Assembly (NCBI GenBank): GCA_025360565.1
Contig: JANYBY010000135.1
Coordinates: forward strand, 1 to 5,488
Reading direction: 5' to 3'
DNA: 5,488 nt
DNA from: Bacteroidota bacterium
GTDB lineage: Bacteria > Bacteroidota > Bacteroidia > B-17B0 > Aurantibacillaceae
The stretch's first letter is position 1, and each line of letters opens with the position of its first letter. Positions 1 to 3,499 of the stretch are shown here, piece after piece. The notes under the pieces are model-generated. The model had not been told where the DNA came from, made no database searches, and saw nothing but the letters and a program-made list of their open reading frames with translations. A program made the translations under genes and the position numbers.

Positions 1-7
1 ATTAAAA

Positions 8-460
8 ATGACCTTTCCCAGTATTTATTTTAATCACAACTCGACGGACTACGCAACAATGCCCTATTCGGCTGACTCTTGTTTCAAATACATTGCGACA
101 AAAATAAAAGACCTTAACAGTTATCCTGTTTGGCGTGACATTACTGAAAAAGAACGTTTGACAATCTTTCGAATAAAAAAACTAAAAGCAGACCTCGATA
201 AATACGTTTCTTCAAATAAAATTCATTTTCAAAGCATGGGTTCAGCACAAAAAATATCAAAACAAACAATTCAAAAGGCAGACGCCAAACAAGCGCAATA
301 TTTGTTGACGCTAAATAGTGTTCTTGACGTAAGCGGTGCATTAAAAAATAAAAACAGTAAAGAAAAAAAACAACGTAGAGGAATTCCTCGCTTAGTTTGG
401 TGCGGTTGGCAATATGGTTTTCATTGGAGTTCAAAAGGTAAGACAACTAAAAAGACTTAA
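8..460 (+). CDS. Hypothetical basic protein, first ORF of the cassette-like array (5' end uncertain)
   Basis: I do not recognise this 150-residue protein. It has no signal peptide or membrane segment, so it is probably cytoplasmic. Residues about 40-75 are charged and could be helical. The C-terminal third is strongly basic (a run of K, R and Q near residues 115-124) and ends with a Trp/aromatic-rich stretch (LVWCGWQYGFHW) and a Lys-rich tail, which would suit nucleic-acid binding, but that is speculation. The frame is open to the left edge of the window, so the ATG at 8 may not be the true start. Asp is encoded by GAC in 7 of 8 cases, the same bias as the next two ORFs and unlike the genes after 1900. 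The stop lies 7 nt before the first ATGCGGACAC decamer and 54 nt before the first hairpin repeat. Coding status is supported by length and codon pattern only. Confidence 0.55.
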   Translation: MTFPSIYFNHNSTDYATMPYSADSCFKYIATKIKDLNSYPVWRDITEKERLTIFRIKKLKADLDKYVSSNKIHFQSMGSAQKISKQTIQKADAKQAQYLLTLNSVLDVSGALKNKNSKEKKQRRGIPRLVWCGWQYGFHWSSKGKTTKKT

Positions 461-467
461 AAATAAA

Positions 468-477
468 ATGCGGACAC
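468..477 (+). repeat. ATGCGGACAC decamer, copy 1
   Basis: Exact 10-nt word found 7 nt after the stop of the first ORF. The same word occurs 14 nt after the second ORF stop (1118) and 3 nt after the third (1806). Copies 1 and 3 share the extended word ATGCGGACACCGACA. Its fixed place between the stop codon and the hairpin repeat marks it as part of the cassette-end architecture. Confidence 0.7.
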
Positions 478-514
478 CGACAATGAAACGTATCGAACTG
501 CGTGTGCCCCCACA

Positions 515-614
515 GGTACTAACACCAAGCAAGCGTAATTTTTTGCGTGTTAACGCTCAAATGCATAACTTGGACAAGCAAAAAACTTACGCCTGCTTGG
601 AAAACGTTAGCACC
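515..614. repeat. 100-nt hairpin repeat A (attC-like candidate site)
   Basis: An imperfect inverted repeat of 100 nt. The outer arms GGTACTAAC and GTTAGCACC pair at 8 of 9 positions. A variable inner arm (525-538 with 587-600) pairs at 13 of 14. An apical arm TTTTTTGC pairs fully with GCAAAAAA. The tip carries a conserved stretch with GCTCAAATGC flanked by GTTA and TAAC. The unpaired bases on the right side (AAAAC between outer and inner arm, one C between inner and apical arm) resemble extrahelical bases of folded integron attC sites. The ends (CTAAC...GTTAG) resemble attC core sites only partly: the consensus is RYYYAAC...GTTRRRY and about 5 of 7 positions fit. A second copy with the same length and layout lies at 1160-1259. 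Confidence 0.7.
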
Positions 615-732
615 AACTTTGGTAGACTCGTCCTCAGACAAGTCCATCATCGACAAAAACATTTCCAGACAATACGGCGGACAGGCGACCGTTTTGACGC
701 CACTACGCAGACACATATTTAAAAAATTATCT

Positions 733-740
733 TATATTTG
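733..740 (+). promoter_or_regulatory. Bacteroidota-type -7 element TATATTTG
   Basis: TATATTTG matches the Bacteroidota sigma-ABfr -7 consensus TAnnTTTG exactly. It ends 15 nt before the ATG at 756, implying a very short leader. No convincing -33 TTTG is present at the expected distance, so this is a moderate call. It also argues against use of the TTG at 738, which would lie inside the promoter element. Confidence 0.4.
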
Positions 741-755
741 TTTAGCAAATACATT

Positions 756-1103
756 ATGTTTAAAAGGCTTTTATCAATAACATTTCTATCTATTGTTTTC
801 TTTTTCAGTTGCAAAAAGGACGTCGGTGTATATCCTGCTCCTATAATACAAGAGCCGACAAGCCCGTTTGTATTGCAAAATGAAATTTACCCAAACCCTT
901 GTCAAGGTGTATTTACTATTAAACCAAACACAACAGACAGCCAAACTGTAATCTTGTATAATATGACAGGACTTCAAGTATTTAGCTTGACAATAAACGG
1001 GACAACTGCTATTGTAGACAACAGTTTAGTTAATGGCATTTACTTATTACGTATTTCAAGTAAGCATGGGACAAATACAAACAAAATTATTGTTTCCAAA
1101 TAA
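756..1103 (+). CDS. Small lipoprotein-like protein consisting mostly of a T9SS type A C-terminal sorting domain
   Basis: A 115-residue protein. The N-terminus is an export signal with positive residues (MFKR), a hydrophobic core, and a lipobox-like FFFSC with Cys19, followed by KKD. After a Pro-rich linker (about residues 26-38) comes a typical T9SS type A sorting domain: YPNP at 45-48, a beta-rich core with an LYNMTGLQVFS segment (about 67-77), VNGIYLLRI (92-100), and a final KIIVSK. In this family the domain directs cargo through the outer membrane and is usually cleaved. Here almost no cargo lies between signal and sorting domain, and a lipidated Cys is an odd partner for a T9SS signal. 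I chose ATG 756 rather than TTG 738 because the signal peptide starts there and the promoter-like TATATTTG overlaps the TTG. The gene sits between hairpin repeats A and B; all 3 Asp codons are GAC. It may be the remnant of a longer secreted protein or a true mini-protein. Confidence 0.75.
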   Translation: MFKRLLSITFLSIVFFFSCKKDVGVYPAPIIQEPTSPFVLQNEIYPNPCQGVFTIKPNTTDSQTVILYNMTGLQVFSLTINGTTAIVDNSLVNGIYLLRISSKHGTNTNKIIVSK

Positions 1104-1117
1104 TGTGACAGACTTAT

Positions 1118-1127
1118 ATGCGGACAC
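1118..1127 (+). repeat. ATGCGGACAC decamer, copy 2
   Basis: Second exact copy, 14 nt after the stop of the sorting-domain gene and 32 nt before hairpin repeat B. Distance to copy 1 is 650 nt and to copy 3 is 688 nt, giving the size of the repeating units. Confidence 0.7.
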
Positions 1128-1159
1128 TCAAGCGTTGTTTAATGTTAGTAACCAAAGCA

Positions 1160-1259
1160 GGTGCTAACAGCGGTCTTGCTCCATTTTTTGCGGGTTAGCG
1201 CTCAAATGCGTAACTTGACAAAGCAAAAAACGGCGCAAGGCCGCAAAACGTAAGCCACC
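1160..1259. repeat. 100-nt hairpin repeat B (attC-like candidate site)
   Basis: This is exactly as long as repeat A. The left end GGTGCTAACA, the apical TTTTTTGC and GCAAAAAA arms, the GCTCAAATGC tip and the AAAACGT right end are shared with A. The inner arm differs completely in sequence (1170-1182 against 1232-1244) yet still pairs with itself: 11 of 13 positions are complementary and one of the other two is a G-T wobble. The right outer end reads GTAAGCCACC instead of GTTAGCACC, so the strict GTT of an attC core is not present here. It lies 56 nt after one stop codon and 12 nt before the next start codon, the usual place of a cassette recombination site. Confidence 0.7.
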
Positions 1260-1271
1260 GGACAGACGAAA

Positions 1272-1802
1272 ATGACAAACAGACTTTTAATAATTATTTC
1301 TTGTGTCATATTGACCATTTCCTGCAATGACCAAACAGAAAACGGACATTCAAACAATCGCTCGCCCGACGAACCGCATCCCGACTCGACATGCAATGTA
1401 ATAAATCATCTTTTAATAAGTTACGGGTTCGACTACGCAAGCGTTAAGACTACCGTTTTTCGGACTTATAAAAAAGGTTCAGACTTTAAAGAATTCATTA
1501 AAGAATATAAATCCGTTATGGACCGAGACTATTTGGCTTCGCTAAAGCCAGATGTATGGGAAAACAAAAGAAAAGAGCGTAACATCCATATACCTGACGA
1601 AATAAATGCTGACGTTGACTTTATAGTAATTACAGCTGATTCGCTTGAATATAAAGTAAGTGACATTGAATCCGACTGGGAACAATTTTACGGAGACGCT
1701 TATTTAGGTTGGGCATGTGACATGAAAAGTTACAAAGTCAATGGAGTAAAAGACAATTCAAACATTCATATATTTAAGCCAGGCTATGTTTTCCCAAGGT
1801 AA
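1272..1802 (+). CDS. Hypothetical lipoprotein, third ORF of the cassette-like array
   Basis: A 176-residue protein with a clear lipoprotein signal: MTNR, a hydrophobic core, and lipobox LTISC with Cys18, followed by an Asn/Asp/Glu-rich stretch (NDQTENG) that would be a flexible tether. The acidic residues near +2/+3 recall Bacteroidota lipoprotein surface-export signals, but the match is loose. The mature part (about residues 45-176) is a mixed alpha/beta-looking, acidic and aromatic-rich globular domain (17 Asp in total, three Trp) that I cannot assign to a family. It is probably anchored in the outer membrane. The ATG at 1272 begins 12 nt after hairpin repeat B, and the stop is 3 nt before decamer copy 3. 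Asp codons are 15 GAC to 2 GAT. I see no promoter of its own, so it may rely on read-through from upstream. Confidence 0.7.
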   Translation: MTNRLLIIISCVILTISCNDQTENGHSNNRSPDEPHPDSTCNVINHLLISYGFDYASVKTTVFRTYKKGSDFKEFIKEYKSVMDRDYLASLKPDVWENKRKERNIHIPDEINADVDFIVITADSLEYKVSDIESDWEQFYGDAYLGWACDMKSYKVNGVKDNSNIHIFKPGYVFPR

Positions 1803-1805
1803 AAT

Positions 1806-1815
1806 ATGCGGACAC
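1806..1815 (+). repeat. ATGCGGACAC decamer, copy 3
   Basis: Third exact copy, 3 nt after the stop of the unknown lipoprotein gene. It shares with copy 1 the following CGACA. After it comes CTATAACACCG (1844-1854), which resembles the left end of the hairpin repeat (ACTAACACC in repeat A), but no right half follows. Confidence 0.65.
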
Positions 1816-1886
1816 CGACAGAAATACTGTGTGCGGTGGCCAACCTATAACACCGTCTAGGTAGCCAGCGCTCCCATTAAATTTAG

Positions 1887-1894
1887 TATCTTTA
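1887..1894 (+). promoter_or_regulatory. -7-like element TATCTTTA upstream of the DUF1801 gene
   Basis: TATCTTTA matches TAnnTTTG at all fixed positions but the last. It lies 27 nt before the ATG at 1922, giving a leader of roughly 20 nt. No clear -33 TTTG was found, so confidence is modest. Confidence 0.35.
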
Positions 1895-1900
1895 ATATCG

Positions 1901-1916
1901 TTTATAATATTATAAA
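1901..1916. promoter_or_regulatory. Perfect 16-nt palindrome before the DUF1801 operon
   Basis: TTTATAATATTATAAA is its own reverse complement. It lies between the -7-like element and the start codon, where a repressor operator could sit. Because it is made only of A and T in AT-rich DNA, chance is a serious alternative. Confidence 0.25.
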
Positions 1917-1921
1917 GCCAA

Positions 1922-2287
1922 ATGAAAACATTAAAAGTAAAAGATGTGGATGCTTATATTGCCCATTCGGCAAAAGAAGCGCAGCCTGTGCTTAAACAGA
2001 TCAGAGAAATAATAAGATCGGCGGTGCCAAAGGCTGAAGAAAGTATTAGTTGGAATGTGCCCTTTTACAAATACAATGGCGCTCTTGCCGGTTTTGCCGT
2101 ATATAAAAATCATGTTAGTTTTGGCATTGCAAAGGGCGTGCTCGAAAATAAAGACCGCCAAGCCCTCGAAAAAAAAGGCTATGCTACCGGATCAAAAACT
2201 ATACAGATCAGATTCGATCAAAAAGTACCGGGAAGCGCAATAAAAAATATTTTAAAAACAAAAATTAAATTAAATGATAAAGAGTAA
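1922..2287 (+). CDS. DUF1801 domain-containing protein (YdhG-like)
   Basis: A 121-residue soluble protein whose whole length fits the DUF1801 fold: an N-terminal helix with VDAYIAHSAKEAQPVLKQIR, a helix ending in AVPKAEESISW, then NVPFYKYNG, a beta strand AGFAVYKNHVSFGI, and a C-terminal KTIQIRF strand plus Lys-rich helix. This family includes B. subtilis YdhG, linked by structure and experiment to frataxin-like iron handling; whether that role applies here is unknown. No signal peptide, so cytoplasmic. The ATG at 1922 gives the standard N-terminus of the family. The gene overlaps the start of the next gene by 14 nt, indicating translational coupling with a second DUF1801-containing protein. 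Asp codons are mostly GAT (4 of 5), unlike the ORFs upstream. Confidence 0.85.
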   Translation: MKTLKVKDVDAYIAHSAKEAQPVLKQIREIIRSAVPKAEESISWNVPFYKYNGALAGFAVYKNHVSFGIAKGVLENKDRQALEKKGYATGSKTIQIRFDQKVPGSAIKNILKTKIKLNDKE

Positions 2288-2861
2288 TTCTAAAGTTGAT
2301 TGGTTTTTTACCAAACATAAAAATTGGCTTGAAGAAATTGAAACATTAAGAACCATCGCTCTCGCCTCCGGACTCACCGAAGAATTAAAATGGGGCTGCC
2401 CCTGTTATACACTTAACGGCAACAACATTGTTTTAATACACGTGTTTAAAGAATATTGCGCGTACTTATTTTTTAAAGGCGCCATTATGAAAGATCCAAA
2501 AAAACTTTTAATTCAACAAACCGAAAATGTACAGGCTGCACGGCAAATACGATTTACTAATGCCAAAGAAATAGTTGAACTGCAAACAAGTTTAAAAACC
2601 TATATTAAAGAAGCCATTGAAATAGAAAAAAAAGGTTTGAAAGTGGAATTTAAAAAAACAACGGAATTTAAAATGCCTGAAGAATTTAAAACCAAATTAG
2701 CAGGGAATGCCGCTTTAAAAAAAGCATTTTACGCTTTAACACCGGGAAGGCAAAGAGGATACCTGCTTTATTTTTCGTCGGCCAAACAAACCGTTACTCG
2801 CGAAACAAGAATAAAAAAATATATACCCCAAATTCTCAAGGGAAAAGGGGTAGATGATTAG
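2274..2861 (+). CDS. YdeI/OmpD-associated family protein (DUF1801 domain plus YdeI C-terminal region)
   Basis: A 195-residue soluble protein. The N-terminal about 115 residues are a DUF1801 domain with the recognisable segments VDWFF, LRTIALASGLTEELKWGCPCYTLNG, IVLIHVFKEYCAYLFFKGA, and IQQTENVQAARQIRFTN. The C-terminal part (about 130-190) has PEEFKTKLAGNAALKKAFYALTPGRQRGYLLYFSSAKQ followed by R/K-rich KKYIPQILKGKG, the motif typical of the YdeI/OmpD-associated (bacteriocin-protection) family. In enterobacteria YdeI has been tied to resistance against cationic antimicrobial peptides; in Bacteroidota the role is not established. The GCPC pair of cysteines is conserved as far as I recall in close relatives. 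The ATG at 2274 lies inside the end of the previous gene, so the two are probably one transcription unit. Asp codons are all GAT. Confidence 0.88.
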   Translation: MIKSNSKVDWFFTKHKNWLEEIETLRTIALASGLTEELKWGCPCYTLNGNNIVLIHVFKEYCAYLFFKGAIMKDPKKLLIQQTENVQAARQIRFTNAKEIVELQTSLKTYIKEAIEIEKKGLKVEFKKTTEFKMPEEFKTKLAGNAALKKAFYALTPGRQRGYLLYFSSAKQTVTRETRIKKYIPQILKGKGVDD

Positions 2862-2869
2862 TGTCGGAA

Positions 2870-3031
2870 TTCTAAGGGAAGCAAGAGGCAAGACCTGAGG
2901 GATGCATGACCGAAACCCAAACGGATCGTTATTCGACGGGATCCGCGACAGGGATGGAACGGCCTGTTTGAGCTCAGGCGTGGCGGAGCCCGCCTAGCGA
3001 GTAGTGACAGCCCGGCCCGAAGGGGTCGCCC
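2870..3031. repeat. GC-rich structured intergenic repeat-like element
   Basis: A sharp GC-rich island between AT-rich genes: 62 of 90 bases in 2941-3030 are G or C. Several hairpins follow each other: CGGATC (2922-2927) with GATCCG (2940-2945); GCCTG (2962-2966) with CAGGC (2975-2979); an alternative AGGCG-GGC stem (2976-2984) with GCC-CGCCT (2988-2995) closing on a GGA loop; and GGCCC (3014-3018) with GGGTC (3023-3027) closing on GAAG. No plausible protein is encoded on either strand. The ACAGGGATGGAACGGCC and AGTGACAGCCCGGCCCGAAGGG segments resemble a dispersed intergenic sequence I associate with Bacteroidota genomes, from memory and not by search. It could be a REP/MITE-like element or a structured RNA, and may end transcription of the YdeI gene. 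Confidence 0.55.
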
Positions 3032-3036
3032 AAATA

Positions 3037-3068
3037 TTTGTCTTTAACCCACAAATTCATTATCTTCG
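3037..3068 (+). promoter_or_regulatory. Possible promoter: TTTG, 20 nt, TATCTTCG
   Basis: TTTG at 3037-3040 and TATCTTCG at 3061-3068 (one mismatch from TAnnTTTG) are 20 nt apart, close to the Bacteroidota -33/-7 layout. If used, transcription would begin near 3074, which rules out the TTG at 3038 as start codon of the following gene. Confidence 0.3.
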
Positions 3069-3412
3069 ATGCTCTGAAAATTATAAATAAATATTTAGCG
3101 TATTTTTTACTACTTACTTTTTCGTGGGCCATGCTACCAACGCACACCTTGCACGAGTTGTTTGCCAACCACGAAGATACCGAGCACGACTTTTGCGCTA
3201 AATACCATGCGCACCTTGGCACGCACGTTGAAAAAAAACATACACATTGCGAAATTTTAAAAACTACCGCCCCTGTTTATAATAGTCCACAGCTATTGAT
3301 CTTTGAAAAAACAGCGCCCGTATTTACTGCCGAGATAAAAAGTACTTACCCCTCGACTTATTTTAATTTTCATTTTCGTAACGTTCCGGCAAGAGGCCCG
3401 CCTGCGGCTTAA
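3038..3412 (+). CDS. Small exported His/Cys-rich protein, possible metal-binding partner of the downstream receptor (start uncertain)
   Basis: At most 124 residues from TTG 3038. A hydrophobic export segment (KYLAYFLLLTFSWAML, about residues 18-33) is followed by a region with nine His within residues 36-70 (LPTHTLHELF, HEDTEHDFC, KYHAHLGTH, KKHTHC) and two Cys (53 and 71), then a Pro/Thr tail ending NVPARGPPAA. This density of His, Cys and acidic residues suggests binding of zinc, copper or a similar metal in the periplasm. I recall similar small proteins beside TonB-dependent receptors in Bacteroidota but know no characterised function. The start is a problem: no in-frame ATG or GTG precedes the signal segment. 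Options are TTG 3038, which may overlap a -33 element, or unusual starts (CTG 3074, ATT 3080). ATG 3131 would remove the signal. It precedes the receptor gene by 87 nt in the same direction. Confidence 0.65.
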   Translation: MSLTHKFIIFDALKIINKYLAYFLLLTFSWAMLPTHTLHELFANHEDTEHDFCAKYHAHLGTHVEKKHTHCEILKTTAPVYNSPQLLIFEKTAPVFTAEIKSTYPSTYFNFHFRNVPARGPPAA

Positions 3413-3428
3413 TTTTTTTGCTTCGGAA

Positions 3429-3448
3429 TTATCTTTTTAAAAAGATAA
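3429..3448. promoter_or_regulatory. Perfect 20-nt palindrome between the His-rich gene and the receptor gene
   Basis: TTATCTTTTTAAAAAGATAA is exactly self-complementary. It starts 16 nt after the stop at 3412 and lies 52 nt before the receptor ATG. It could be an operator for a dimeric regulator such as a metal-responsive repressor, or a weak attenuating hairpin. It has only two G/C pairs and no T-run directly after it, so a classical intrinsic terminator is less likely. Confidence 0.4.
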
Positions 3449-3463
3449 GCATTCATTAATTTT

Positions 3464-3473
3464 TACAAATTTG
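3464..3473 (+). promoter_or_regulatory. Possible -7-like element TACAAATTTG before the receptor gene
   Basis: TACAAATTTG resembles TAnnTTTG but has four instead of two bases in the middle, and no good -33 was seen. It is followed by a short GCCC/GGGC inverted repeat at 3473-3484. The receptor could instead be co-transcribed with the His-rich gene. Confidence 0.2.
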
Positions 3474-3499
3474 CCCTTGGGGGCAGAAATCATTTTACG

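Larger units (their letters stand above)
461..755. other. Non-coding interval between ORF 1 and the sorting-domain gene
   Basis: This stretch of almost 300 nt holds the first ATGCGGACAC decamer (468-477), a 37-nt spacer, the first 100-nt hairpin repeat (515-614), a unique stretch (about 615-730) with no feature I can name, and a -7-like promoter just before the next gene. Short open frames cross it on both strands, but they run straight through the inverted repeat and show no recognisable protein, so I read it as non-coding. Confidence 0.6.
1..1870 (+). mobile_element. Candidate gene-cassette-like array (integron/CALIN-like), left edge outside the window
   Basis: Three unrelated ORFs in the same direction are separated by units of similar build: ORF, then ATGCGGACAC, a 32-37-nt spacer, a 100-nt hairpin repeat, then the next ORF. 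Hairpin A to hairpin B is 645 nt. Single small ORFs of unknown function, each with a folding site, are the hallmark of integron cassettes and of clusters of attC sites lacking an integrase. No integrase or transposase is visible, the core sites fit attC only partly, and the third unit ends in what seems a truncated site (about 1840-1870). The codon bias of the three ORFs differs from the following genes, which supports a separate origin. Boundaries are approximate. Confidence 0.4.

Noticed and set aside
141..446. 101-aa open frame on the minus strand
   Set aside because: Antisense to the first ORF, which has the consistent GAC codon bias; the minus frame shows only poly-F/L stretches from A-rich DNA.
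515..614. Intrinsic terminators as the sole explanation of hairpins A and B
   Set aside because: The hairpins are too long, the T-run lies inside the left arm and not after the stem, and the conserved tip and ends would not be needed for termination.
414..722. Open frames of 102 aa (+, 414-722), 77 aa (+, 547-780) and 65 aa (-, 519-716)
   Set aside because: They run through hairpin repeat A and flanking non-coding sequence, lack recognisable domains, and overlap better-supported genes.
515..1259. CRISPR array
   Set aside because: Only two 100-nt repeats separated by a 545-nt gene-containing stretch, with internal inverted symmetry; not the short regular repeat-spacer pattern of CRISPR.
2870..3031. 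tRNA or rRNA fragment in the GC-rich island
   Set aside because: No cloverleaf with TTCGA-type T loop and anticodon arm in the right spacing, and no rRNA segment that I recognise.
2974..3222. 82-aa open frame on the minus strand
   Set aside because: Antisense to the His-rich gene and reading into the GC-rich hairpin island; no family features.
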